From: a virus
Strand: one strand, 5' to 3'
Length of the DNA: 34,624 bases
IMG/VR virus record: IMGVR_UViG_3300025138_012176
Location: 1-34,624 of that record
Both the position numbers and the translations under genes were made by a program. How positions within the stretch are numbered: the stretch's first letter is position 1; each line of letters starts with the position of its first letter. The notes under the pieces were generated by a model, which worked only from the letters and a program-made list of their open reading frames with translations, made no database searches and was not told the DNA's origin. Of this stretch, positions 7,469 to 16,672 are shown one piece after another.

Positions 7469-9331
7469 ATGGAAAAAATGAAGCTGCACAGCCCCGACTT
7501 GAGCCAGGACAACATCGCCAAGATTCGGGCTCTGTTTCCGGGCTGCGTGACCGAAGCCGCCGACGAGAACGGCAAAATTCGGCTAGCAGTAGATTTCGAC
7601 CAGTTGCGGCAGGAACTGAGCGATCATCTCATCGACGGGCGGCAAGAGCGATTTCAATTAGACTGGCCAGGAAAACGGGAGGCTTTAGCGATAGCAAATG
7701 CGCCAATTGCAAAGACCTTGCGCCCCTGCAAGGAAGAGAGTGTGGAATTTGACACCACGGGTAACATTTTTATTGAGGGCGACAATCTAGATGCCCTGAA
7801 GCTTCTTCAAGAGAATTACCTTGGGGAGATCCAGCTCATATATATTGATCCACCCTATAACACTGGAAATGACTTTATATATGAGGACGATTTTTCACAG
7901 GGCTCCGATGTATACCTGCAGCGTTCGAACCAGACTGATGAAGACGGGAACCGTCTCGTGGCAAATACGTCGGCCAATGGCCGGTTCCATTCGGATTGGC
8001 TCTCATTAATGTATCCACGCCTGCGAATGGCAAGAAATTTGCTTTCCGACGATGGGGCAATTTTTATCAATATTGACGACTCTGAATTGGGAAATCTCAA
8101 GAAGATTTGCGATGAAATATTTGGTGAAAATAACTTCATTGCTAATGTTGCGTGGAAACATACGCAGCAGAGCAAAAATGACGAAAGATACTTTGCGCGG
8201 GTCTACAACTCGCTCCTTGTTTATCGAAAGTCTGACTCACTGGAAAAATTCCGCCTTCCCAGAACAGAAGCCGACAACAAGAATTACTCCAACCCGGATA
8301 ATGACGCAAAGGGTCTTTGGCGTGCAGGTGATGTGCGGAGTCCAAATTATCGGCGTACACTTTGCTTTGATATATTGACCCCCTCGGGTAAGAAAATTTC
8401 TCCACCTGACAATGGGTGGCGCTGGTCTGAGGAAACGGTCAAAGGCAAAATCAAGACTGGAGAGATCGTATTTAACGCGGATGAGACCAAAATTGTTAGA
8501 AAAATATATCTAGCCAATCAAGAAGGGCGTACGCCTGAGAACCTTTGGGATGGCGAAGTTGCCGGAACGTCTCGACAGGCAAATTCTGAACTTAAAGATT
8601 TGTTCGATGGCGTTGCAGTTTTCGACACGCCAAAACCCACCGCGCTAATAAAAAGAATAGCGAAGCTATTCTTTGATAGTTCAGATTATATCGCCCTAGA
8701 TTTCTTTGCTGGGTCCGGAACTACTGCGGCTGCATTAATGCAGCTCAATGCGGAGGATGGTGGGCGGCGTAGGGTGTTTACAGTACAGTTTCCCGAGCCG
8801 TGCTCCGAAGGATCTGAACCCCAGAAGGCCGGATATCAGACGATTGCTGAAATTTGCAAAGCGCGTATCCGCCGCGTCGGGGCTAAGATTTTGGAGAGCG
8901 ACTGCCACCCCGACTGGAACAAGGATGTCGGCTTCCGTGTCCTGAAGATTGACACATCGAACATGGAGGACGTTTATTACCGTCCTGACGAGGTCACGCA
9001 AGCTGACCTGCTCACCGCCGTCGACAACGTCAAACCGGACCGCACGGCCGAAGACCTGCTCTTCCAGGTGCTGGTCGACTGGGGCGTCGACCTGACGCTG
9101 CCCATTCGCCGCGAGACCGTGCAGGGCAAGATCGTGTTCTTTGTCGACGACAACGCGCTGGTCGCCTGTGTCGAGACCGGGATCACCGAGGACCTGGTGA
9201 AGGAACTGGCCGGGCATGAGCCGCTGCGCGTCGTGTTCCGCGACAACGGCTTCGTCTCGGATGCGGTGAAGATCAACGTCGAACAGATCTTCCGCCAGCT
9301 CTCCCCCGCCACCGACGTCAAAACGATTTAA
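7469..9331 (+). CDS. Type III restriction-modification DNA methyltransferase, Mod1
   Basis: A 620-residue beta-class N6-adenine or N4-cytosine methyltransferase, close to the usual length of type III Mod subunits. The catalytic motif DPPYNTG lies at residues 127-133 and the AdoMet motif FAGSGTT at 413-419, in the beta-class order with the target-recognition segment between them. It should methylate one strand of a short site and guide Res. I prefer ATG 7469, with AAGAGGA eight bases upstream and an N-terminus (MEKMKLHSPDL) matching Mod2; GTG 7448 and ATG 7463 are alternatives. The middle of the gene (about 7640-8870) is visibly AT-richer than its 3' end, which is nearly identical to Mod2 and suggests recombination. 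Confidence 0.9.
   Translation: MEKMKLHSPDLSQDNIAKIRALFPGCVTEAADENGKIRLAVDFDQLRQELSDHLIDGRQERFQLDWPGKREALAIANAPIAKTLRPCKEESVEFDTTGNIFIEGDNLDALKLLQENYLGEIQLIYIDPPYNTGNDFIYEDDFSQGSDVYLQRSNQTDEDGNRLVANTSANGRFHSDWLSLMYPRLRMARNLLSDDGAIFINIDDSELGNLKKICDEIFGENNFIANVAWKHTQQSKNDERYFARVYNSLLVYRKSDSLEKFRLPRTEADNKNYSNPDNDAKGLWRAGDVRSPNYRRTLCFDILTPSGKKISPPDNGWRWSEETVKGKIKTGEIVFNADETKIVRKIYLANQEGRTPENLWDGEVAGTSRQANSELKDLFDGVAVFDTPKPTALIKRIAKLFFDSSDYIALDFFAGSGTTAAALMQLNAEDGGRRRVFTVQFPEPCSEGSEPQKAGYQTIAEICKARIRRVGAKILESDCHPDWNKDVGFRVLKIDTSNMEDVYYRPDEVTQADLLTAVDNVKPDRTAEDLLFQVLVDWGVDLTLPIRRETVQGKIVFFVDDNALVACVETGITEDLVKELAGHEPLRVVFRDNGFVSDAVKINVEQIFRQLSPATDVKTI
8915..9303 (+). repeat. 3' segment of mod1, directly repeated in mod2
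   Basis: This segment aligns without gaps to 11344-11732 at a constant offset of 2429 bases. Differences are few and mostly silent. One uninterrupted identical run is 9111-9165 versus 11540-11594 (55 bases), and another of similar length follows near 9225-9290. It covers the Mod C-terminal region and could serve as a homologous-recombination site. Confidence 0.9.
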
Positions 9332-9498
9332 CCAAGAAGATTGAGAGTGTGCAAAGCCACACGACACCACCCGAAACAAGCGGCGACAAGCCCCCAGGCG
9401 CTTCCCAATCGGCGCTGACACGGTTCAGAAGTACGAGAAGAACACGACACCAAACGAAGTGCATGACGAGCAAGAACACCAAAACAGAAAGCGACCCG

Positions 9499-9831
9499 AT
9501 GAACATAGATTTCTTTAAAGACGCGACCGACGTAGTGCTTGAAGTCGAAGTAAACCCTGATGCTGCAGGTCGGTTTGAGTCACGATATCGAGCCGTAACC
9601 GGTTCGAACCCTAATCTTGGAGAGGGTTACCAACATCAACCGAACAAATGGGGTCTAGAAGTCCGGGTTTATTTCAATAGTGAGGTGGATATGTCCGATG
9701 AGTTCACCTCTATTGACGTTTACGTTGAGCAAGGTGACCGGCCCTATCGAAAGCGCTGGGTCTATAGACTGAATGACCGTGAATTTTTTTGGTCGCTCGT
9801 TGAGGCCGGATATCGACTTGGCGAAAACTAA
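9499..9831 (+). CDS. Small protein of unknown function between the two mod genes
   Basis: A 110-residue acidic protein, starting MNIDFFKD, with no signal peptide, membrane segment or recognised domain. The predicted strand-rich pattern (VVLEVEV, LEVRVYF, SIDVYVEQG) and many aromatic residues suggest a compact beta-rich fold. ATG 9499 is my choice because the residues before it look non-coding in character. ATG 9463 in the same frame, behind a GAAG sequence, would add 12 residues. The 167 bases between mod1 and this gene hold nothing clear. Base composition is AT-richer than the helicase and Res genes, like the variable parts of the mods, so it may have travelled with one of them. A modulator or immunity role is speculation. 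Confidence 0.6.
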   Translation: MNIDFFKDATDVVLEVEVNPDAAGRFESRYRAVTGSNPNLGEGYQHQPNKWGLEVRVYFNSEVDMSDEFTSIDVYVEQGDRPYRKRWVYRLNDREFFWSLVEAGYRLGEN

Positions 9832-9867
9832 TACTCTGACAACGTAAGGCGAACCGAGGGTGAAAAC

Positions 9868-11760
9868 GTGACGATAAAAAAACTTGAAATGAAAACCCCT
9901 GAATTGTCACGGGACATCAAAACTCAACTTGCTACGTTGCTGCCGGAACTTGTGACGGAAGTGAGAAACGAGGCTGGCGAACTTGAGCAAGTCATTGATT
10001 TTGAACTACTGAAGCAGATCCTTGATGGACAAGCCACAGAGGGTATGCGTGAGCGGTACCATCTAAACTGGCCTGGGAAAGCAGCCGCACTCATTGAAGC
10101 CAATACATCCTTGGAAAAAACCGTTCGTCCATTCGAAGCCGATAGTCTGCATTTCCAGAGCACCAAGAACTTGTTCATCGAAGGAGACAATCTAGACGGG
10201 CTTAAGCTAATCCGCGAGAGCTACCTGGGGAAAGTTGATATGATTTATATTGACCCCCCCTACAACACAGGAAGTGACCTAATTTACAACGATCAATATA
10301 AGTTGGGCGCGGACGAATATCTCGAAAAATCGGGGCAAATTGATGGAATGGGGGGTAAGCTGGTAGCGAACTCTCAAACCAACGGTCGCTTTCATTCTGA
10401 CTGGCTGTCGATGATGTATCCTCGGCTACGAATAGCCCGCCAACTCCTGTCTGATCTTGGGCTCATTTTTATTTCAATCGATGACAATGAGCGCGCTAAC
10501 CTACAGAAGCTTTGCGAAGAGGTCTTTGGGGCCAGCAATTTTTTGGGTTGTTTTGTTTGGAAGCGTCGTAGCGGCGCCATGGATGCTGTGACAAACCTCA
10601 GTGAAGATCATGAGTACGTTTTGGTCTACTCGAAGTCGCAGGCCACCCTCAAAGGTGTTGAGAGAACATTTGAAAAGTATAAAAACCCAGACAACGACCC
10701 TCGGGGCGCCTGGATCTCAGATAACCTCAGCGCAGGAAAACCGGGGGGCGACACATATTATCCGATAACGGACCCAGACACCGGGAACGAGTTTCTTCCT
10801 CCGAAGGGAAGATACTGGCCCTATAGCCGTCAAACTATGGCGCAAAAAGTTTCTGAAGGCCGTGTCATATTTCCTAAAGGCCCGACTGGTACTCCGATGC
10901 TGAAGCGCTTTGCGTCTGAAGCAATGAAACCCACAATACCGGTATCGTCTTGGATTGAACGCCCCACTGGCGGCGGTGGGCAAAGTACTATCGTTTCTCC
11001 AATGAATAGCTCTGCAACGACGGCGTTGAAAAATCTTTTCGGAGGTAAGCTGTTTTCATTTCCCAAGCCGGTCGAGCTAGTAAGAGCGCTTATTAAACAA
11101 GGAGCAGCGAAAGACGCACTAATTTTGGACTTTTTTGCGGGCTCGGGAACGACTGCTCAAGCAGTTTTCGAATGCAATGCAGCTGACGGTGGGAACCGTC
11201 AGTGCATTCTGATTCAGTTGCCCGAGGCAATCGATGAAGGATCAGACGCATTTAAAGATGGTTACGAGACTATTGCGGACTTCTCTAAGGAACGCATACG
11301 CAGAGCTGGTGCCATGGTCCTTGAAGGTGAATGTCATTCCGGCTGGAACAAGGACGTAGGCTTCCGCGTCCTGAAGATCGACACGTCGAACATGCGGGAC
11401 GTCTATTATCGTCCTGACGAAGTCAAACAGGCCGACCTGCTCACCGCCGTCGACAACGTCAAACCGGACCGAACGGCCGAAGACTTGCTCTTCCAGGTGC
11501 TGGTGGACTGGGGCGTCGACCTGACGCTCCCCATCCGGCGCGAGACCGTGCAGGGCAAGATCGTGTTCTTTGTCGACGACAACGCGCTGGTCGCTTGTTT
11601 TGACACTGGCATCACCGAGGATCTGGTGAAGGAGCTGGCCGGGCATGAACCGCTGCGCGTCGTGTTCCGCGACAACGGCTTCGTCTCGGATGCGGTGAAG
11701 ATCAACGTCGAACAGATCTTTCGTCAAATTTCTGTCACGACAGAAGTAAAGGCGATCTAA
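9868..11760 (+). CDS. Type III restriction-modification DNA methyltransferase, Mod2
   Basis: A 630-residue beta-class methyltransferase paralogous to Mod1. DPPYNTG is at residues 129-135 and FAGSGTT at 423-429, both intact, so the enzyme should be active. The N-terminal 170 residues are recognisably similar to Mod1 (FIEGDNLDGLKL, RFHSDWLSMMYPRLR). The target-recognition segment between about residues 220 and 400 differs strongly, implying a different DNA site. The last 140 residues are nearly identical to Mod1. Translation starts at a GTG (9868) behind GAGGGTG. The stop abuts the next ATG (TAAATG). It probably competes or alternates with Mod1 for the single Res. Confidence 0.9.
   Translation: MTIKKLEMKTPELSRDIKTQLATLLPELVTEVRNEAGELEQVIDFELLKQILDGQATEGMRERYHLNWPGKAAALIEANTSLEKTVRPFEADSLHFQSTKNLFIEGDNLDGLKLIRESYLGKVDMIYIDPPYNTGSDLIYNDQYKLGADEYLEKSGQIDGMGGKLVANSQTNGRFHSDWLSMMYPRLRIARQLLSDLGLIFISIDDNERANLQKLCEEVFGASNFLGCFVWKRRSGAMDAVTNLSEDHEYVLVYSKSQATLKGVERTFEKYKNPDNDPRGAWISDNLSAGKPGGDTYYPITDPDTGNEFLPPKGRYWPYSRQTMAQKVSEGRVIFPKGPTGTPMLKRFASEAMKPTIPVSSWIERPTGGGGQSTIVSPMNSSATTALKNLFGGKLFSFPKPVELVRALIKQGAAKDALILDFFAGSGTTAQAVFECNAADGGNRQCILIQLPEAIDEGSDAFKDGYETIADFSKERIRRAGAMVLEGECHSGWNKDVGFRVLKIDTSNMRDVYYRPDEVKQADLLTAVDNVKPDRTAEDLLFQVLVDWGVDLTLPIRRETVQGKIVFFVDDNALVACFDTGITEDLVKELAGHEPLRVVFRDNGFVSDAVKINVEQIFRQISVTTEVKAI
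11344..11732 (+). repeat. 3' segment of mod2, direct repeat of mod1 3' segment
   Basis: This is the second copy of the repeat described at 8915-9303, in the same orientation and reading frame. Homologous exchange between the copies would delete the small gene and swap the Mod specificity segment that remains attached to the shared C-terminus. Confidence 0.9.
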
Positions 11761-12435
11761 ATGCCAACAATCACGGAAATTCGACATGTCGTTAAGTCTG
11801 AACGTTATTGGATCTTTGTAGACGGCCAATACTGTACGAGCGTAAGAGCTAGAACTTTTCCAGCGCTAGCACTTGCGGTTGGGCAGGAGATTTCTTGCGA
11901 TAAGGTCATCGATCTCGAAAAGTTTCATTGGAAGCATAAATATGGCGAGCAAGCCTGGGAGAAGGAGAAAATTCGAATTGATCGTGTGACGAACATTATT
12001 GAAACAAAGTTTCCGAGACTCAAAGTGTCTGTTGTCGGTTTTGGGGCTGATTCGAACGCATTCTTGGCAGAACATCCAGATGAGTCTGGAAAGCCCGATC
12101 TTTTGATAGAGGGACGAGACTCCGGCCGAAAATACTGCATGCTTGAGGTGTCGGGAACGGAAATTATGCGCGGCGATAGCTATTGGGTGCGTCCAGACAA
12201 ATTAAGTTACGCACAGAAACACCCAACAGAAGATGTGTGGGTCTGCCTTCATTACAGCCAGCCATCTGAAAAGCTCGTTTTCATTAGACCAAAACCAGAA
12301 ACCGAATACAGGCCGTCTGAGAAGGAAATACGAGGCTCAATCGAGCATTATGTTGAATTTTCAGAACATTCAGACGAGCACAAGAATGCCGATGACTTCT
12401 TCGACTACCTGCTTTCGAAGAGAGATCTAAAATGA
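11761..12435 (+). CDS. Unknown protein with RecX-N-like domain and PD-(D/E)XK-like core
   Basis: A 224-residue protein that I do not recognise as a named family. Residues about 1-60 resemble the N-terminal domain of RecX ([30 protein letters not shown]). Residues about 95-175 show a nuclease-fold-like pattern: KPDLLIE, then MLEVSGTE, then [13 protein letters not shown]. In a PD-(D/E)XK reading, Asp of PD and Glu of LEVSG are present, but the catalytic Lys is replaced by Ser, so cleavage activity is doubtful. It starts immediately after the mod2 stop and ends 16 bases before res, inside the operon. A DNA-binding or specificity helper for Mod2/Res is the simplest guess. Domain calls are by eye and need profile searches. 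Confidence 0.6.
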   Translation: MPTITEIRHVVKSERYWIFVDGQYCTSVRARTFPALALAVGQEISCDKVIDLEKFHWKHKYGEQAWEKEKIRIDRVTNIIETKFPRLKVSVVGFGADSNAFLAEHPDESGKPDLLIEGRDSGRKYCMLEVSGTEIMRGDSYWVRPDKLSYAQKHPTEDVWVCLHYSQPSEKLVFIRPKPETEYRPSEKEIRGSIEHYVEFSEHSDEHKNADDFFDYLLSKRDLK

Positions 12436-12451
12436 GGGAGATTTCGGAAAG

Positions 12452-15400
12452 ATGAAGCTTAAATTTAAAGTCCAGCCCTATCAGACAAGCGCTGTCGATT
12501 CTGTTGTGGACTGTTTTGCCGGACAGCCGATGGCCAGTGGCGTCAACTATCGGATCGACCCGGGCCGTAAGGCACAGACCAGCGCGTTCGAGGAAGGCTT
12601 CAAGAATGCCGATATCGCGCTGAGTGAGGCACAGGTGCTGGCGAACATCCAGGATGTGCAGCGCCGCCAGAACCTTCCGTTCAGCCAAAGCCTCACCGAC
12701 TTCACCGTCGTTAACGGGCGTGGCGAGCGAACACCGGCGCCAACGACCTACACCCGCGACGCGCTGGCCGCGAGCCGCTACCACCTCGACGTCGAGATGG
12801 AAACCGGGACCGGCAAGACCTATTGCTACATCAAGACCATCTTCGAGATGAACAAGCGCTTCGGCTGGTCGAAGTTCATCATCATGGTGCCCAGCATCGC
12901 CATCCGCGAAGGCGTCTACAAATCGCTTCAGATCACAGCCGACCATTTCACCGAAAGCTACGGCAAGAAGGCGCGGTTCTTCATCTACAACTCAAAGCGT
13001 CTGCATGAGCTGGAAAGCTTCTCGTCGGACGCTGGCATCAACGTAATGGTCATCAACATTCAGGCCTTTGCCGCCCGTGGTGCGGACAACCGTCGCATCT
13101 ACGACGAGCTCGACGACTTCCAGTCCCGCCGCCCCATCGACGTAATTGCCAGCAACCGGCCGATCCTGATCCTGGACGAACCGCAAAAAATGCAGGGAAA
13201 CGCGACGATGGAAGCGTTGCCGAAGTTCAAGCCGCTGATGGTCTTGCGCTATTCAGCCACTCACAGGACACAGCACAACAGGATCCACCGCTTGGACGCA
13301 TTGGACGCCTACAACCAAAAGCTTGTGAAGAAGATCGCCGTACGTGGCATTCAAACGCGCGGTCTGGCCGGAACCAATGCCTACCTTTACCTCGAAGGGA
13401 TCGACATCTCGAAGAAAGCGCCGGTTGCTCGGATCGAGATGGAAGTGAAGCTGAAAACCGGCGAAATCAAACGGCAACTTCGGCGGCTGGAATTTCGCGA
13501 CGACCTGTTCACGCTTTCCGGGGAGCTGGATCAGTACAAGGGCTTCACGATCTCTCAGATCGACTACAACCACGACACGGTCGAATTCACCAACGGCGAG
13601 GTTCTTACGGCTGGCGAGGCCACAGGCGACGTGTCAGAGCGCGACATCCGGCGGATCCAGATCCGCGAGACGATCAAAGCGCATTTCGACAAGGAAAAGC
13701 AGCTCTTCGCTCAAGGGATCAAGATCCTTTCGCTGATTTTCATCGATGAGGTGGTTAAGTACCGCGACTACGGTCAGGCGGACGAAAATGGAGAGTACGC
13801 CCGCGTCTTTGAAGAGGAATACGAGCTGTTGAAGGAAGAGTATCTTTCAGAGCTGGCAATCGACAACGAGGCCTACCGAACGTATCTCGCGGCGATTGAC
13901 GTGACGAAGACTCACAACGGCTATTTCTCAATCGACAAGAAAACCAAACAGTTGAAGGATCCCGCAGTCGGTGCGCGGGCCGTCGATTCAGATGATGTCG
14001 ACGCTTATGATCTCATCCTGAAGGACAAGGAGAGCTTGCTAAGCCTTCCCGGTCCAACCGACAGCGCCGATCAACGGGCAAAAAGAGAGGTTCGCTTCAT
14101 ATTCTCTCACTCTGCGCTGCGGGAGGGGTGGGACAACCCAAATGTCTTCGTCATGTGCATGTTGAAGCACAGCGACAATACGATCTCTCGACGCCAGGAA
14201 GTGGGTCGGGGATTGCGGCTATCCGTAAACCAGCAAGGTGACAGAATGGACCACCCGGCGGTGGTTCATGACATTAATGTTCTTACGGTGGTCGCGAGCG
14301 AAAGCTACAAGGACTTCGTGGGCGGGCTGCAGAAGGAAATTTCGGAGACATTGTCCTCGCGGCCCCGGCAGGCCACCGAAGCCTACTTTACAGGCAAGAC
14401 CATCACCACCGATGCGGGCCCAATTGAAATCACGGCTGCAATGGCGAAGCAGGTCTACCGGTATCTCGTTAAGAATGATTACACGGACAACGCTGATCAA
14501 ATTTCTGAAGACTATCACCAGGCTAAGGAAGCAGGCACGCTGGTCGAGTTGCCAGATGAACTTAAGCCGCATGCCGAGCAGATATTCCAGCTCATTGACA
14601 GTGTGTTCAGCGATGCACAGCTGCCCAAAGTGGACGACGGGCGAAAACCAAAGACGAACCCGCTCAATGCCAACTTCGAGAAGAAGGAATTCCAGGAGCT
14701 CTGGTCCCGGATCAATCGGAAAGCAGTCTATCGCGTGGACTTCGACTCAGCTGAGTTAGTTCGAAAATGTGTCAGCGCCCTCGACAGCCAGCTCCGCGTA
14801 ACACCACTTCAGTATACCGTTCAAGCAGGCGTTCAGACGGATGGGATTACCGACGACCAGTTGAAGGCTGGCGACGGTTTCGAGGTGACCGCGACTTCCA
14901 CCCAACATGGTGGCTCGGTGTACTCACGAGTGAAATATGACTTGGTTGGCAAGATCGCAGAGAATTCCCAGCTCACGCGACAGTCGACTGCCTCAATCCT
15001 TTCAGGCTTAGAGACTAGTATCTTTGCTCAGTTTCAGCAGAATCCAGAGCACTTTATCGCAGAGGCATCGCGGATTATTGCCGAGCAGAAGGCGACGATG
15101 ATTATCGAGCGTCTGAGCTATGACGAGGTCGCTGACTGCTACGACGTCGATATCTTCACCGCCAATCAGAGCGGTCAAGATTTCTCGCGCGCTAGCGCCA
15201 AGCTGAAGAACCACGTCTACGATTATGTTGTAACCGATTCTGATGTCGAAAAGCGTTTCGTGGCAGAGTTGGAAACCAGCTCAGAAGTGGTCGTATACGC
15301 CAAGCTTCCTCGTGGTTTCCTCATTCCAACGCCAGTTGGAGATTACAACCCAGATTGGGCGATCTCTTTCAAGGATGGGGGCGTGAAACATATTTATTTC

Positions 15401-15580
15401 GTGGCTGAAACCAAAGGTTCGATGTCAACGATGAAATTGCGCGAGATAGAGAAGACCAAAATCGAGTGCGCCAGAAAATTCTTTGATGAAATCAATCAGA
15501 AAATTTCACAAGATAAGGTGAAATACGAAGTCGTCACTGATTACGCAAAGTTGATGGATATCGTCGGTCGTGCAGCGTGA
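12452..15580 (+). CDS. Type III restriction enzyme Res subunit (helicase-nuclease)
   Basis: A 1042-residue SF2 helicase with a C-terminal nuclease, slightly longer than classical type III Res. Walker A is METGTGKT (116-123), motif II is DEPQK (242-246), motif III is around RYSATHR, motif V contains [11 protein letters not shown], and motif VI is [11 protein letters not shown]. The C-terminal PD-(D/E)XK nuclease shows PD at 967-968 and ETK at 986-988, so both activities look intact. With a Mod dimer it should recognise unmodified sites, translocate or slide on DNA using ATP, and cut. It follows the RecX-like gene by 16 bases and overlaps the GIY-YIG gene by 1 base. Two Mods are available for this one Res. 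Confidence 0.92.
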   Translation: MKLKFKVQPYQTSAVDSVVDCFAGQPMASGVNYRIDPGRKAQTSAFEEGFKNADIALSEAQVLANIQDVQRRQNLPFSQSLTDFTVVNGRGERTPAPTTYTRDALAASRYHLDVEMETGTGKTYCYIKTIFEMNKRFGWSKFIIMVPSIAIREGVYKSLQITADHFTESYGKKARFFIYNSKRLHELESFSSDAGINVMVINIQAFAARGADNRRIYDELDDFQSRRPIDVIASNRPILILDEPQKMQGNATMEALPKFKPLMVLRYSATHRTQHNRIHRLDALDAYNQKLVKKIAVRGIQTRGLAGTNAYLYLEGIDISKKAPVARIEMEVKLKTGEIKRQLRRLEFRDDLFTLSGELDQYKGFTISQIDYNHDTVEFTNGEVLTAGEATGDVSERDIRRIQIRETIKAHFDKEKQLFAQGIKILSLIFIDEVVKYRDYGQADENGEYARVFEEEYELLKEEYLSELAIDNEAYRTYLAAIDVTKTHNGYFSIDKKTKQLKDPAVGARAVDSDDVDAYDLILKDKESLLSLPGPTDSADQRAKREVRFIFSHSALREGWDNPNVFVMCMLKHSDNTISRRQEVGRGLRLSVNQQGDRMDHPAVVHDINVLTVVASESYKDFVGGLQKEISETLSSRPRQATEAYFTGKTITTDAGPIEITAAMAKQVYRYLVKNDYTDNADQISEDYHQAKEAGTLVELPDELKPHAEQIFQLIDSVFSDAQLPKVDDGRKPKTNPLNANFEKKEFQELWSRINRKAVYRVDFDSAELVRKCVSALDSQLRVTPLQYTVQAGVQTDGITDDQLKAGDGFEVTATSTQHGGSVYSRVKYDLVGKIAENSQLTRQSTASILSGLETSIFAQFQQNPEHFIAEASRIIAEQKATMIIERLSYDEVADCYDVDIFTANQSGQDFSRASAKLKNHVYDYVVTDSDVEKRFVAELETSSEVVVYAKLPRGFLIPTPVGDYNPDWAISFKDGGVKHIYFVAETKGSMSTMKLREIEKTKIECARKFFDEINQKISQDKVKYEVVTDYAKLMDIVGRAA

Positions 15581-16527
15581 TGAAACCCCGCTCGATCAAC
15601 ATCTTCCTCCTCGACGGCGATCCGAACGGCATTCGGGTAGCGCAAATCTCGATGTCTACGATCCAGGCAATCGCCTTCCGCCGCAACCAGCTGCGCCGGG
15701 TTCGCGAGGCTTTTCCCGAGATTGAGCGGCCAGGCGTCTATATCTTGATTGGCTCCGATGACAATCAGGCGGATCAGCAACTCGCCTATATCGGTGAGTC
15801 TGAAGGTATCGGTGGTAGGCTATCCACTCACAACTCCAATGAAAGCGGGCGAGATGCCAAAGGCTTTTGGACAGACACGGTTGTCCTGATAAGCAAAGAT
15901 GAGAACCTTACCAAGAGCCATGCACGCTACGTAGAAGCATGCTTGATCCGCAGCGCTGGGAGCAATCCTCGCTGGACCCTGCCCAATACTAGAATGCCGT
16001 CCAACGATGCTGGGAAGTTACCGCTTCCTGATCGCGCGGCCATGGACGAATTTGTCGATCAGACAAAAACACTGGTCGGCGCTCTAGGCTGGGATGTGTT
16101 TCGCGAGATGCGTGGGCGTGCCCCGCAATTGACACCAATAGAAGAGAGCATGCCACAGCCTGAACCGAGCGAAAGCCCAAAGTTCTTTTTCCGTGGCGAA
16201 GGCTTTTCGGCAGAAATGGTGGTCGGCCCGTCCGGGGATTTCATCGTTCAAGCGGGGTCAAAAGCGCGGCTTCGAACCACATCCACAATCCCCAGAGGAA
16301 CCACGACTTTGCGCTCCACCCTGCTTGAAAAGGGCGTGTTCCGTGAAGACGGGAAATTTCTCCTCTTTACCAGCAACTACAGCTTTTCATCGGTTTCAGC
16401 CGCCGCTGCAGCAGTGATCGGAGCAAGCGCGAACGGCCGAATTCTTTGGAAGCTGCCCGACGGATCAACCTATGCGGATTGGGAGTCGGGTCTGAGCGAA
16501 AACGACGCTGCTGAGCCAACCAAATAG
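15580..16527 (+). CDS. GIY-YIG nuclease with C-terminal DUF4357
   Basis: A 315-residue protein. The GIY-YIG domain spans about residues 48-130 with GVY (52-54), YIG (70-72), the catalytic Arg (R80, GGRLSTHN) and the metal-binding Glu (E119, YVEACLI) all present, so it is predicted to be an active endonuclease. A DUF4357 domain follows at about 225-300 (SKARLRTTSTIPRG to GSTYADW). ATG 15580 overlaps the Res stop (TGATG); a GTG at 15577 is a possible earlier start. As the last gene of the operon it may be a second effector that cuts DNA after Res or helicase action. GIY-YIG/DUF4357 proteins are common near restriction genes, but their role is not settled to my knowledge. Confidence 0.85.
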   Translation: MKPRSINIFLLDGDPNGIRVAQISMSTIQAIAFRRNQLRRVREAFPEIERPGVYILIGSDDNQADQQLAYIGESEGIGGRLSTHNSNESGRDAKGFWTDTVVLISKDENLTKSHARYVEACLIRSAGSNPRWTLPNTRMPSNDAGKLPLPDRAAMDEFVDQTKTLVGALGWDVFREMRGRAPQLTPIEESMPQPEPSESPKFFFRGEGFSAEMVVGPSGDFIVQAGSKARLRTTSTIPRGTTTLRSTLLEKGVFREDGKFLLFTSNYSFSSVSAAAAAVIGASANGRILWKLPDGSTYADWESGLSENDAAEPTK

Positions 16528-16626
16528 GGTGGTTATGCATTCGAATCCGAAGCTCCCAATACCACGTTCGCCGTCAGGCACGTCAACGACAACACCATGA
16601 TATAAATTCAGAAACTTGGTTTGTCG

Positions 16627-16662
16627 GCGTGGGATTGCTATTTGGAATTTACCTTTCCACGC
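16627..16662. terminator. Possible hairpin between convergent defence and phage operons
   Basis: GCGTGGGA at 16627-16634 can pair with TTCCACGC at 16655-16662 with one G-T wobble and a 20-base loop. There is no strong T run on either strand, so termination is weakly supported. It sits in the 145-bp gap where the GIY-YIG gene (+) meets the outer spanin gene (-), where a bidirectional stop would be expected. Confidence 0.3.
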
Positions 16663-16672
16663 GTAGGAAGCC

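Noticed and set aside
3479-9331. DISARM system (helicase, PLD, methyltransferase)
   Set aside because: No DUF1998 (DrmB) and no separate DrmA/DrmC; the methyltransferases are type III Mod and are followed by a Res.
9350-9366. Short inverted repeat GTGTG/CACAC after mod1
   Set aside because: Only five base pairs with no T run; too weak to call a terminator.
9349-9498. Extended N-terminus of the small gene between the mods
   Set aside because: The first 50 residues are Thr/Ser/Arg-rich and look non-coding; ATG 9499 (or 9463) fits better.
2635-16527. BREX system
   Set aside because: A WYL regulator and methyltransferases are present, but there is no PglZ, BrxC-type ATPase, BrxA or BrxB.
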